Assembly: GCF_040954835.1 (NCBI RefSeq)
Contig: NC_090704.1
Location: 14,720,001 to 14,784,000 of the forward strand
DNA: 64,000 nt
Source of the DNA: Lepisosteus oculatus
Lineage: Eukaryota > Chordata > Actinopteri > Semionotiformes > Lepisosteidae
Direction of reading: 5' to 3'
Each line of letters starts with the position of its first letter. Position 1 is the stretch's first letter. The translations under genes and the position numbers were made by a program. Below, piece after piece: positions 12,079-25,335 of this stretch. The notes beneath the pieces are model-generated. The model made no database searches and had not been told where the DNA came from. It worked only from the letters and a program-made list of their open reading frames with translations.

Positions 12079-12084
12079 AAATAA
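12079..12084 (+). other. candidate polyadenylation signal for dmrtb1
   Basis: AATAAA lies 362 bp after the dmrtb1 stop and is the first canonical hexamer I found downstream. Usage cannot be judged from sequence alone. Confidence 0.4.
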
Positions 12085-12099
12085 ATGTTTTTGTGATTT

Positions 12100-15000
12100 G
12101 AAGTAAGATTGGTTCAGTTTGCAAAGTATGTGTTTATATTTGAAAAATATACTAAGCAGCTAAAAATAATTTATTAATACATATTTTAAATTGCTTTTAA
12201 ATATTTATTTAAATAATAGTAGCTGAGAATTTATTATGAATTAATCCCTCATCCAATGCAGTGTTGTCTGTTTTGATTGAAGTAAACTATCAGATTTATT
12301 TTTCTAAAGCAGTATGGTTTCCTAAACTGCCAACACTTCTCAAATAGTTATAGACTATATTGTTACATCTAAGCAAGTTCAAAAAATTGTTGGAAAAGCC
12401 ATTTAATTCTTGCCCAATTATAGTTTCCAATTCACGAATGAGTATTAAAGCTAGGATTATAGAGTGTCAGATTTTTTGGGGAATATATTCTGTTTATATA
12501 CTGCATGTATTATCTTATGCATAAGTAAGCTTGTGACATATTCTTGTTTTGCTAAGGTTTTAATCAATCCATTGTGAAAATACAGCATTGTAAAAAGAGA
12601 AATAACATTTGTTTTACACTAAGTATTTTCAGGGTTTACAATGGGATGAACAGTATTAGCTGTTGTAAAATTAATAACTAATGTATTTAGTCATAATTCG
12701 CTATTTTTTGTGCTCTAGTTCATTCATTAAAATTTGTAAAACGGATACTGTCAGAAATCTTGGATTATTTTTTTTTATTTTCATTTGCTCAAGGGAAAAT
12801 GAGCAAAACACTTAAATGGTAAGATTTGTCCATGTGGAAATACAAACTGTAGAAAAAATGTTTGTTAAATGGGGTTAACAAGTTAGCATTTTCTTTATTT
12901 GTAAAACAGATGCAAAAAATGTAATTACTGGTACAACATTCATGTTATTAGTTTATTTTCATTTAATATAGTTAAAGAATTGAGAATTTCCATTCAAGAA
13001 CAGCCTTCTTTCAAGACAAATTCATAGAAAATTAAGAATATTTGCAAAGTGGATACATCATGCAATCCAGATTTTTAAATGTACTGAAGATTGACATATA
13101 TTTTGAAAATTGTTACTCAAAACACATGCATATTTTAGCAGAATTCATATAACATTTAAACTGTTCAAAAAAGGTTCTCTTCTTTGAAGTTATACTGTGG
13201 TTTTTAGCTTAAGAACCTGTCTTTTCACAGGAATTTGATTCTTTTTCTGGATAAAAGAAAGTAAATGTACATCAGTAAGGAATCACAAGAACTGCTTAAC
13301 TAGTTCATACACATTTACAGATTACATTCATTATAAACCTTGGATATAGATGAATAATTTGCTTATAGATGATTTTAAGAGAATCTTTAAATAGTTTTAG
13401 ACATAAACAAAGCTCTTGAACTGCTGTAATAGCCCAGGTCTTTGTTACTTTTTGTTTCTGGAATTAGTTCATTTAAACGTTATTTGTCTTACCCGTTCAA
13501 TGTTCTTCTTGTTGTTATCAAAAACAGGTTAAAAGACTATTTTTATATATTTTGTTCTGGTTAACTTTGCATTTCTGCAAATAAATATTGGAGACAATAA
13601 AACTGCAGTTCTGTCTTTTCTGGAATATTATGTTGTGTTGTCTGAGAACAATAGTCTAGGATCTGGTTTGGCTGAAGCTTACACATGGAACACAAGGTGG
13701 CAGTATTGGTAATAAGGCAAATAAAATGTCTCTCCTAATCTGGTAGTAGTATCTATCTGTATATGTATAGCATTACTCCTCTGGCAGTGAGAACTAAGGC
13801 AACCTATTGGCTTAGACCAGGAAACATCCCTCCTGGAGAATCCTGCTGTGCGGAAGAGAATTGACAGTCTCATCACATTTTCCCAGCTGTGATTGGCCCA
13901 GTGGTTCGAACCATGACAGCCTGTCTGTCGTGTTTGGTCAGGGCTTGCAGATACTGTAAGTCTACTTATAACACCACATCATAAACAGCTGTGTTTCTGT
14001 AAACAAAGAGATTGAACCTATCAGGTAAATATTACAGTATTCCCAAAAGTACCATATCCTGGTTGTATCTCAAATCAAATCAAAGTTTATTTATCAAGTG
14101 CACAACAATACAGTGTGCAGCAGTAGTTGCTGGCAATGAAATGTCTTAATAAAGAAATAGACAAGGACGAATGGGAGCTCGCAGGACGGCAGCCTTCCCT
14201 GTCGGCGCCATCTGCATTATCCATGACCCACAGTGGAATTTAGCTAGAACATTATGATTAACAGCCCTACTTGTTTGAACATTATGATGGGATTTTAAAA
14301 GCCAAGCAGTCAGGGCCTCAAGCAGTTACTGTCTCTTCTGAAGTCAGGTATTCCCTGTGCAGTGTCCCCTGTCACCAGAGTAAGGCATTGGTTTGGAAAT
14401 TCTGCACCGGGGAAAGTGCGCCCCCTATTGCCCTCCATTTCGATAAGCAACCTGGTTTTCCTTAGCATTCTGCCGTCTCTCTGACCAGGCTGTCTTGCTT
14501 AACCCATGTGCCTTCCTTGAGCTAGAGAATCACCCTATTTACAACTCAGAAATATTTTCTGTCCTCTATATTTTCCGTTAGCTTCAGCACGTATTGCAAT
14601 CAAGAAAAGGGATGGTAGAATACACGTATTTTTTATGAGCGTTTCTGTCGTCAAATAGTATTTTAACATTGTACAACAGAACAGCACAAATGTTACTGTA
14701 CATGTAAGAGAGGCTCTTTTCAGCAGTGCGCCATCCAAGAACGTTATTATAGGTAAAATGATTCTTCTTCGTATTAAATACGAACACTTTTCTCACACAC
14801 CATACAAATTCCAAATACCCACAATGCAATTATAGGTCGTTCTCAATTATTCATTGTTATCAATGGCCAGAGAGAAATCAAATGGTTTCTGCACTTAATG
14901 AAAGAGGAGCATTTGTGTCTGTGTTATGACCACTTCCTTGGTTAAATCGTGCTGTTCTTTCAATTCGTATTCACATTTATTAAGACGCAATACCTGCCTT

Positions 15001-15739
15001 GCAATCCAAAGCTGAGCTGATCAAATAAAAAAAACAACTTTGAAACAATTTGCCAGTTTTAATTTTAGTCCGTAATGATGCACTCTCGGGTGAGATTAGT
15101 GTTTACCATGCAATTAATTCCTTGAATCCGCTGTACTTACCTTCGTCCCATTCAACTACTTTACTGTATATGTAGGTCCAGCAAAATCTGGAACGCTAAA
15201 GTTAATGTTTGTTTTTATATTTGTTTGAACGGCATGCTTAAAAAAGCACTAGATGTTCATGTCTTTAACAGTGAATGTCGGCTATTGAGTGTCCTTGGGG
15301 TCGTGGAAAGAAAGGGTTAAATTTCATGTCAAGACAAGTGACGTCCAACATTATTTGGGGTGTAGACAGTACACTCATTAAAAGCAAAGACAGAAATAAG
15401 AGGTAAAATGAGGAGGCGGTTAGCACAGGTAAACCTGCGTGTACATTTCTCGGGTTGGTTTAATTACCATGGGATGTCAAAGGAGCAGCGTTGTAGTGTG
15501 AGCTGGTGAACATCTTGGACACAGATCGAGTAGGACTACAGCGCGTTGTTTTTAACGGCTTTAACATAATTTTGGAATGAAAATGAATAGGGTGCAAAGT
15601 TGATACGAAAATGAGTAAAAAGTAAAAAAAAGTTCAACAGGTGAATCTGGTACCGAAGTACGTCTTCTTTTTTTAAAACAAATCTTTCCCTGAACTACAT
15701 GTGATACATTTCTGTGTAGCGGAAAGGTACCGATTATAG
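12100..15739. other. intergenic spacer between dmrtb1 and dmrt2b
   Basis: This is where a dmrt3-like member would lie if the dmrt1-dmrt3-dmrt2 gene order were kept. I looked for the DM signature ([13 protein letters not shown]) on both strands and found none. The sequence is AT-rich to about 13.6 kb. From about 14.6 to 15.7 kb it is less repetitive and could hold dmrt2b regulatory DNA, though no site stands out. Confidence 0.5.
14070..14170. repeat. short interspersed fragment
   Basis: CAAATCAAATCAAAG followed by TTTATTTATCAAGTGCACAA is the kind of 'tcaaatcaaat..tttattt' sequence common in fish retroelement 3' ends. The fragment is too short to assign. Confidence 0.4.
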
Positions 15740-18700
15740 ATGTCCAAAGGGTTGAAAACACAGCAGGAATCGAAAAGGCTCGATTTGCTCACACCGGAGT
15801 GCGATGAAGACATCGATGTAGAAAGTGTGGATGGGTGTCTGTCCCCGGGAGGCTCGGAGGAACTCGGCGTCGGCCAAGAGCGAGGGGCGAGGCCGGTGTC
15901 CGAGCTGCAGCAGCGCGGCCAGACGCGCAGCCCCAAGTGTGCGCGTTGCAGGAACCATGGCGTGGTGTCCTGCCTCAAAGGCCACAAGCGGTTCTGTCGC
16001 TGGCGGGACTGCAGGTGTACCAACTGCTTGCTCGTCGTGGAGCGACAGCGGGTGATGGCAGCGCAGGTGGCCCTAAGGAGACAGCAAGCCACGGAGGTGG
16101 GTGCCCTCTTTATTTAATACTAAAATTAGGTTCATTTTCTCTCGGGTGAAACCGTGCCACTGACGCTACGTATTCAAACGAGTTAAAATACACGTTGAAA
16201 TAGCAGTACAAAAGATTAATTTTCATTTTACCGTAAACTTGTTGAAGTGATCAGCAGTAATGTTACATGCTTAAACTAAAGAGATATTTGATGTGGTAAA
16301 AATAATTTCCTTTAAAATTTCTAAATATTTTTATATATCGTCATAATATTTAATATAATATTTAAATATTTATATTTACAGTATACAAGTATATAAATAA
16401 TGCATTAAGACTGGATAAATGTATACAGTTTACAGCCTCATGCTTCTGCACATATAAGCGTGCAAACTGCATGATTCTGATGGTGAATTATATATCGGTG
16501 GCAGACAACAACTGCTGTCCGCCGATACTGCAATGTATCTTGAGTTGGTTAGCAGTTCGATTTCAATCCATGTCGTGCTGTGCGCTCTCAATTTCCAAGG
16601 TTTTGTTGCTTCGATTGCGTGCAGTGTGAGTACACTGTACAGTATGTCCAAAAAGGTGTATTATTGTCGAGCGAAATCATTGTTTTTGTTTTAAACCGTT
16701 ACTGGAATATCATCTCAGTGACAGAAAACACTGAAAAACGGTAATCCCTGGCTGTTTTGTATTTTAATTAAATTAAGGTAAGAATCCAATTTTATCTCGG
16801 ATGTTTTTTTCAGGTTAAGAAAGATGCCAATGGAATCGCAGTCTCAGGAGGAGTCAAAATCAGAAGACCTCCCTACCACCGCTACACGAGGGAGCCTAGT
16901 CTTCTAGCAAAAAGTATTCTGGAAGGTATAGCTTTGTAAAATGTGTTTATAATGTGACATTTAGGATAGGACAGTTATGTTTTTGTGTTTTAAAATGAGT
17001 ACAATACATTTAAGAGTGCTTAATTTAAAAGCTGTCAACTGCTAATTGTAAACAAAATTAAGATAATAGATATTCCAAACAGAGTACCTGGTCAGCTGTA
17101 TTAAGAAGTTTAGGAAGCTATCTATGATGTGGGGAACTTAATTCTTTTTATTGTACCAGATGGGAAATTTGCTGTACAGGCAGGTAAAAGCCAAAATACA
17201 ATACACAATACATTTGGCACAACATGAACCCCTTCAACGAATAAGAAACGTGTATGATGAGAAAAAATATATAAAGTAAAATACATATTCAATTGTAGAA
17301 GTTAAGCAGGTTAATAGCTGTGGGAATAAATGATGACTTAGTTCTGTTGCACTTGAGTCTGGGTAATTTACTGTAAATCAACAGCCAAATGGAAGGAGCT
17401 CGAATTCACTGTGCAAGTGGTGGTCATGACAGTCAATGATTATATTGGTTTTGCGAACTATTAATGTTTAGATGTCTGTTAGCTGTAGGTGTCGTCCACC
17501 AATAATTTTGCTGGCTGTCTTGCTCAGTCTGTTCTTATTGTGTGATTTAAGGTTACCAACCCCGGCTACCTTGGTAAATGTTAGGACAGATTCAATAAAA
17601 GTGATTGGGAATATCAACCACATTGTGCTGTTTGTAGATGGAAGAATTCATTTTACATTATTTTGTACTTAAACCTTTTTTCTGTTTAGTACAAGTGATA
17701 ATTCTGACAGCATATTCATTATCCTCATGCTAAATCAGGCTTATGACATTTAACTTATATTGACCTATATACAGTATACACAACATAGTACCTGTGTATG
17801 TATAAAGGTCTAAAGTGTTCTTTTGAAATGTGTTGGACATTAGATTTTCCTTGCTGTTAGTCCCATGTTTATGTATTTACAGCTTTATTTTTAATGATAT
17901 AATATTAAAATATCTTTTTTCAAATATTGTTACTCGGGTTTTCGAAGGGCAAACCTACTCAAAGTTAAATCTAGGCCTCCAGATGAAGGTTGGAATAAAA
18001 CATGAACCTGCTCGTTCCCTTCAGGATACAAGCCTGCTGTTTTAGAAGACTCCGTGTGGGCAAAGACGACGCCCTACCCCGCCCTGAGCGAAAGGATGAG
18101 GAAGAGACGGGCTTTTGCAGATAAGGAGCTGGAGGGCATCATGTTAGAAAGAGAAGTCAGGCAAAAAGAACTGGAAGACCTGTCTGGACTGAAAATGCTT
18201 GGACCTCTGTTGCCAGGTCCTGTAACCAGGTGCTGCACATTTCAAGGGCCAATACAAGACGCTTACTTGCCTTTTCTGAAAACCAGTCCCATACTACTGG
18301 AGTGTGGGTTGCAGTGCTGCTTAGCCCAAGAGCTGGTGTTGTCCGGGTCAGAGCAGTGCCATAACGAACATCCACCACTCCAGGACAACAGGCTGCTGAT
18401 GGAGCCTGTGGATGTGCCCGGAATAAAGGATCTGGGACGTTTGGAAAGCTGCAGGGAAAGCCTGACCTACTGCGGGACTCTACAGCCTTCACCCCCTCCG
18501 AGGTGCGCTTTGCAAAACCCGTGTCCATCGGAGCGCGCCGCTCCAGTGCGTCAGAACAGCACCGATGTCACCTTCCAGCTCCAGCTCCCATGTCGACGGG
18601 TCACATGCGTGTCACCTCCGAGCCTCGAGGGCGCCGAGTCCGAACCATGGGGAGGCAGTCGTGAAGACTGTAAGAATTCCAGGTGCTATGGATTCACAGT

Positions 18701-18821
18701 TCAACCCCTCAAAGAAACAAGTGTCTGCAGTGTCAGCCAGGAACAAAACGACACGAAAAAGCCGCCATTCCAGGGAGTAAGAACATTGCCTTTTTCGGTA
18801 GAATCACTGCTGAGGAGTTAA
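15740..18821 (+). CDS. dmrt2b: DM-domain transcription factor Dmrt2b, three coding exons
   Basis: Coding exons are 15740-16096, 16814-16925 and 18025-18821 (stop TAA), giving 421 residues with phases 0 and 1 and GT-AG junctions. The DM domain spans about residues 65-115 ([47 protein letters not shown]) and is almost the Dmrt2 consensus. Two further Dmrt2 hallmarks follow: [11 protein letters not shown] at the end of exon 2, and [20 protein letters not shown] at about residues 179-199 in exon 3. The distal C-terminus is diverged and the protein is shorter than mammalian DMRT2. The dmrt2b name rests on linkage to dmrt6: the ordinary dmrt2 sits with dmrt1 and dmrt3. Exon 1 is strongly GC-rich compared with its flanks. 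Dmrt2 proteins act in somite and left-right patterning in fish; a role here is inference. Confidence 0.88.
17150..17665. repeat. probable old interspersed element in dmrt2b intron 2
   Basis: The phrases AGCTGTGGGAATAAATGATG, GTTCTTATTGTGTGATTTAA and CTTGGTAAATGTTAGGACAG have the look of a recurrent fish retroelement segment. Assignment is by recollection only, and no second copy lies in this window. Confidence 0.35.
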
Positions 18822-21800
18822 AAGGAATCTAAAGCCATACAAGACAATTCAGTCATGTACTGTATGCAGTTTCCTCAGTGTTAAGCGTCAAAGAGCAAAT
18901 TAGTTTCTGTCTAATTTTAAAACCAAGTTCCAGAGGAATGGGGCAACCCCTATATGGTATCATAAATTAGTAAAAACAGTAATTATAGCATAGCACAATG
19001 CAATAATGGTAATAACCTGATAAAACAGAAAGTCAAAGGTAATGCATTGCACAAACTCTGGGAGAACATGGGCAAAGAAAAGTAAAATGTGTGGTGTAAA
19101 AACACCAGGTTATACTTCAGTTATACTGAGATTGATTGATTGAGATAAGCAATCCTAAGGAACAGCATCATAGCATGTCCAAACAACACCAAAGGGAAAC
19201 TAGAACAACTTTTCTGAGTTAACAGTTCTTTATGTCTGGGAAAAAAAGGCAAAATGAAAAGAGTTTGACGAAAAAGTGTTCCCAGTTCCAAAGTGAACAG
19301 ATAAACTGGTCAGTGTAATCCACAAGGAGGCAGAACATAAGAAGTCAAAAATAAGAGGCCATTCAACCAAATAGTTAACTGATCCAAGGATCTCACAAAG
19401 CTGTCTCTCCAAAGAAACCACGGCCTCAACATCACGGCTGGGTAGCTTATTCTAGACTCCTACAACCCATTGTGTAAAGAAGAGCCCCCTTATCTGAAAT
19501 TACATCCTAAAGAGGAGTTCTTTGATAAAGCCATCTTGTGTTCTGTTTACAGAAAATAGCCTCTGCCGTAAGTTCTCAGTGTTCCGGAACATTTTATGCA
19601 TAATAACATTTGTTACTACACACAGTACAGTATCTAACAGTCAAGAGCCAGGGACATATACAATCAATTTTAAAGGCAAATGAAAGATAAAATGTATTAA
19701 TGTGCTTGTGTGGTACAGTAGTTTACCAACAATGTGGAGAAGTGTGTATTTTCATTAGAGCTTCTGCTCCTTCATGACTTGTTTTGATGAAGAAGCAAAT
19801 ATTTTGCTTTTACTGATTCATATTTTGAAGAATATCTCAGGGATTATAGATCTACAAGAATCATATGGACCACACCTGTATATCACGAGCCTGCTATGAA
19901 CATCTCAACTTTGAAACCAGTCCTGGACTCATAAATACTTGAAAACAATTCACAACTGGTGTGAAACCCTTAATTAATAAAGTTAACTCATGAATATATT
20001 CCACCTCTAATATCTTATATGTTTAAAAGTCCTTTTTTTAATGTCAGTATTTTTATATATTAAAGATAATAAGGATATTCTGATGCTTTTTATTTTTGAT
20101 ATACTTTATAAACAATATAATAAGAGCTTTATGAAGCTCTTGCAGAAAGAAAGTAACTGAAACTCAACCCTGAAAAACAACCTTTCCAAACTATAGTTAA
20201 ATATGACAGGTATGGGATTAATCAATTTATCAGATGTATGCTCACTCTTACTACAACATATCCTTATTTTAGTAGTCAGTCTGTTAGTTTGCAAAGGAAC
20301 AAGTAATAGGTTTATTCCATGCTGAAAAAAAGAAGAAAAAAACACAACGTTTCAGCCGTGGAGCCGTTAAGTTTGCCAAATAAAATAAAACATAAGTAAT
20401 GGGTACAATACCAGATGTCTGTATTGGAAGGTGCAGATAATTGTTTTGCAGTTTCATACTCATACAGCAAATAAAGGTTATTAAAACCATAAAAATACAG
20501 GATGGTACAAAGCTTTTTCTAAAAATGTACATCTGTCTTTCATATTATAAATAAGAAATGGCATAAATTTGTGTATTTAACCATCAATATTCATATGCTT
20601 AAATGATGTATTACTGGGTAAAAACATCCAGGGTTGTACAGACAGATTAAAAGCACATTATTTCAGGATACAGTGTTGGATTATTAAGCACTTCTATATT
20701 ATACAACATAGAAAAAAGAGCAAAAATAAAATTACAAGATATATTTAATTATTTTGCATTAATCTTGATCAGCCCTTAATATCCTTTTTTTCCACACAAT
20801 TTTATTTTACTGATTAATGTGCTCGGCCATTCTCCGAACTAAATCGGTAAGGTCTACTTTATGTTTAGTATTATACTGTCGGTATGTTAGAATTTACATT
20901 TTTAATTTATTAAATAACCTGCCTTTAACAGGCCACTTTTAGTTCTTTTCCTCATACTGTGTTTTAATGTTTCAAAATGATGCAGTTAATTGCTCTTCAG
21001 GGAGAATATATATATATATGTAACCAGAAGTTATTTAACTGACATGTATTAAGAGCATGTTAATGGAAATTAAAAAAAAATGTGCTTCTAAATCATAGCC
21101 TCAAGGAACACTGAGAATTGAATTCCCTTATGAAATGAATGCCGCATTGGAATAATCTATTCACTTTCTTTTTTTGAATATGAAGCAAATTCAAATAAAT
21201 ATTTACTAGATTTTTCTTTTCACCTTTGTCTTTTCCTTCTGTACCCTGAATCCAATAACATAACTCGTATTCCAAAATGCCCTAAAGAGACATTTAGGAG
21301 ATGAGGCATTCGTAGGTGACAATTGTTTGAATGCTTGGAATACCTGGGTTCACAGAAGGGTGACCTTCGGATAGTATTGCCTCAGTTTCGCACACTGACC
21401 ATCAGAAAATGTAATTGCATGTATATACAGTAGCACATATGACACTGCTGTTTTCTTACACATCTTAATCACTAATCTTGGCAGAGCTGAAGGAACCAGC
21501 AAAGAATGGTAAAAACGTGTTGCTGTAGCAACATTTTCTTTATAACACCACCCTTATGGAGCCTTTGCAAGTTTGTTTGAACTCTCTGCTGATCTGTATC
21601 AAATACTGTTCCTTTTCACCATTGTAAACCATACGATATGGCATCAAGATAGTTTTTACTGCTCCGGACCCTATGGCGTCAACAATAATGATAACATACA
21701 GCTCCATCCTTTGTTTGGAAATATCGCAGTACATCTTGGAATGTAGATAGGCACTTTATCAGAACAGTTCAGAAAGAAAACCATAACACACTGAAGAAAA

Positions 21801-24800
21801 GGGTTTATCATGGCTTTTGTAATTCTATCTACACCTATTTCAAATAATAAGACCACATACAACCTTCAACTTTTTTCGCCAAAAATAGTTTTGGAAAGCA
21901 CAGTGATAAATTAGTGCTTATCACACGGAGGAAAGTTAATCTTTTTTCTCCACTTTTCATTTTATGGATGTATAGAACCTTACGCTTTTTGTTGATGAAT
22001 TCAGGCTAGGTTCTCAGCATTATTGCTATAGTTTCCTCTGTAGGACTGTGCAGAATACTGATTAATCATATTGTTAACATTCTGCAGAGATGTCTTGAGA
22101 ATTTGCCTCATTCTAGGAACTGATTAATATTTTCTTTGGACCCGAAAGGCAATTATTTAATAAATGACAAAACAGCTGACAAAGTATCAGATTTAAACAC
22201 TTCTTTGCAAAAAGCTGTATATCTTACTCTCTTGTCTCATTGAACAACTTGATATTTTAATATGGTTTTTCACATGTTTCAGGGAAATACTTTTTATATC
22301 CACGTCTTTACTCTTCTCATTGAACATGTTGCTAGACTCGTAGGCCAAGTCCAGAAATCTCACGCATAATTCAGATGGAAAATCAGAACAGAAATCTCAA
22401 GCTGTGTTTGAAAACTAAACATAAAGGTACAATACAAGCATTTAAAAATTTTCCTCTTAATCCCTTCAGAGCATGAAACTATCTCAACAAGTTTGGTAAT
22501 CTACATACCAGTGTCTCGCTGCCTGACAGGAAATCAATATTTGTTACCAGGGACAGCAGCGCACTTTGATCATCCTGCCAATTCCCGTTATGCAGGATTC
22601 ACAGGATTCCCTTCCACACACTTGGCAAGTGTGTCCCAGAACACTGGATATTGGGTTACAGCTTGTATTGCTCTCAAGGGTGGGCTGGGCAGGAGCACTG
22701 GACACATCACCTGCTGAGGTGAATAAAAGAAGGACTGTTTGTCTGCACCAGAACACAGAAAGGCTATACACTGGGCATACGCTGGGCTCAAGAGGAGCAC
22801 GTCTAATTAGTACAAGCACACAGAGCTTTATGTCACAAAAACTACCTAAATCACTAGTTCTGCTTCTCAATTCACAACCCTTCCAGAAAAACTGGAAGAA
22901 GAAATGTTCTTTATTTTATCTTGATTTAGGCACAAAGCAAGGCTGCAATGCCTGAGGGTGGCCACACAGCCAAGTATCCACATTAACTAAGCTAACAGAA
23001 TTCAGACATCTGACATGAACAGACAAAAGTACATTCACTGCTCCTTAACTCTCCCCAGTCCAATGATATGCTGAAGCTGTGGCAATGTAACCCTATTGAG
23101 AGGTATGGATATTGAGTGATCATAACCCTTATACAGTACATGCAGAAATGTCCCTCAAGTCTGTTTGAGAAAACAACAAGGGATATGCCAAAGGATCAAG
23201 AAACATCAATAACATAAGCAATGCCTCTTTATTTTCCATACATCTGGGATTTCTTTTCTAAAATCAGAAAGTGTAAACCACAGATTTTCAGCTTCCATTG
23301 GAATTAGGACATGGATCCTGTTAGCCAGTTGTGAGCACTCTGAAGTATCCATCCCAACACGCAAAGTGTGTTTCAACCACCAGCCTTGCCTTCATTCTCC
23401 TGTATACCTCCCAGGCAAAGCAACAGATGCTCAGATATTGCGGGAACTTTAAGAGTTGAAAGGCAGCTGCAATAAGCAGATGAAAATAACTTTGTCCCTG
23501 CGTGAGACATTAACATGGCATTCATGAAGGCTGGTTTTGATTCTGTTCTTTGGTAACCTAAACCGACAAATGCCAATAACGCTCAGAACTTAGAAATTCA
23601 AACCCAACATGTTATGAGGTCCCATCTACAAATGGTGTGTGTGAACATACTGGCACCTTCTTAAGCGTGATTTATTGCCCTGCAGTCTTGCTCATAAAGG
23701 AAAAAAAACGTTATTGTCTCATAAAACTAAATTTTAGTGTCAGAAGATGGCAGGAGCAGGTCATAAGAAGAATAACAGCTGTTAGACCCAAAGAAATTAG
23801 CCAGTTTACCATGCTGGCTGGGGTCGATAGCGTGATAGTACCGTACCAACATCTTCACCCACGACAGCTGTTTCATGAATAGGAACTTTTTCACCTGCCA
23901 AGAACAACATCACTGTTAAATGCTATTTATTCTAACTGGATTACCATAACAGACATGACAGGCCATGTCCCAGTTTCAGGGGAAAAATGTATGGGTGTTT
24001 AAAAAAAGAAATGCTTAATAGTCACGACAATATATACTCACACTAAAAGGGTTATTACACATCTAGGATTTCTTTGTCGAAGCTGAATTTTCATTTGTTA
24101 TAATCATTCTTCCTTTTCTTCCTTGTTTATAAAGCATTACAGGAATTTGAAAATGAATGATTTCAGTGAAATACTTAAAACAATAACAGATCCATGACTG
24201 AGTAGGCCTTTCATTAACAATGTGATACATTCCTTTTCTTTTTAATTTAATCTACATGCTTGTTGTGCTTGGTCCCATCACAGTAAATTAAGTAATTCAA
24301 AAACAGTAAAATGAATCACGTTGAAGTGAAATATTTCACAATATGTTATTTTAATCCCTTTTGTGGGTGGTGCTGTTGGGCAATTCCTCTTTTGAAAGAC
24401 TCAACCCATTCTGGATTGAACACAAGAAGGTGGCATTTTGTTTCGTTTAATACATCAGCAGATTTATCTGTGAATATCACTTAAAAAAATTGTGAAACTT
24501 TTTTTCAATTCTTTTTCAAACTTTTTGCAATGATCAGTTCCAAAATCAGTACCTGAGATAATTAAGGACTACATGCTGGACAAAACTGAAAACACATTTT
24601 ATTCTCACAAGTACAAGCTCAATTATACCTGTTCAACTTAATATTTATTAAGAGTATAAGGGGATATTTTACACACAGGGTGAAAGCAGGTATTAGTTAT
24701 TGTGTAAAAACAACCCTATTTACAGTATCTAACTCATTTTAACATACAAGCAGAAATAGGTAAAACAATTATCTGAACAGCACAGTACTGCATAACTTTC

Positions 24801-25058
24801 CATTACTACCTGCCTTATAAGACAGTCTGTGTCAATATTGCCTCATCCATGAATATCATTTTCAACTGCAGATTGCACTGCGGGAGTTCCTGAAGCTTGT
24901 CACAGTAAGAAAATTGCTCTCCCAAAGGCACAGTGACAGAAAAAAAACCTTGCAAATTGTCCTACCACCAATCTCTTCAGGTTCCCTTCTCTGTATACAT
25001 TTCCATACTCTCTTCAACCAATAAAGGAACTGTTTCTTTGTGGCTCAGTCAACATATC
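18822..25058. other. start of a 26-kb gene-poor stretch
   Basis: AT-rich, apart from one foldback-arm copy at 20290-20366. A region at 22490-22960 has overlapping open frames on both strands (up to 129 codons) and is less AT-rich. It shows no domain and no convincing splice sites, so I do not call a gene there. Confidence 0.55.
20290..20366 (-). repeat. single arm of the foldback repeat family
   Basis: Matches the left arm of the 5226-5424 element (AACAAGTAATAGGTTTATTCC, then CAACGTTTC and GCCGTGGAGCC) with small changes. The sequence stops abruptly after GGAGCC, just before the hairpin centre, so the second arm is missing. Confidence 0.8.
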
Positions 25059-25335
25059 AGGGCGGAGCAGTGGCTCTGTGGCTAAGGATCTGCACCTGTG
25101 ACTGGAAGGTTGCTGGTTCAAATCCTGTAGCTGGCAGAGGAATGCTACTCTGTTGGGCCCCTAAGCAAGGCCCTTAACCCTAACTGCTCCAGGGGTGCCA
25201 TACAATGGCTGACCCTGTGCTCTGAGCCCAAGCTTCTCTCCCTGTCTGTGTCTCCATGGAGAAAAGCTGGGGTATGCAAAAAGACTAATTCCTAATGTAA
25301 GAAATTGTATAGGGCTAATAAAGAAACATTATTAT
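25059..25335 (+). repeat. tRNA-type SINE, best-preserved copy
   Basis: About 277 bp. The tRNA-like head contains a usable B box (GGTTCAAATCC at 25115-25125). The body reads CTAAGCAAGGCCCTTAACCC and CTCCAGGGGTGCCAT, and the tail reads AAGAAATTGTATAGGGCTAA followed by AAAG-like sequence. It serves as reference for the copies at 3041, 9285 and 47452. Confidence 0.85.

Noticed and set aside
15673-16092. 139-codon minus-strand frame over dmrt2b exon 1
   Set aside because: It is the antisense of the GC-rich DM exon and has no protein resemblance.
22493-22955. Overlapping frames on both strands, up to 129 codons
   Set aside because: No domain recognised and both strands are equally open, which argues against coding constraint.
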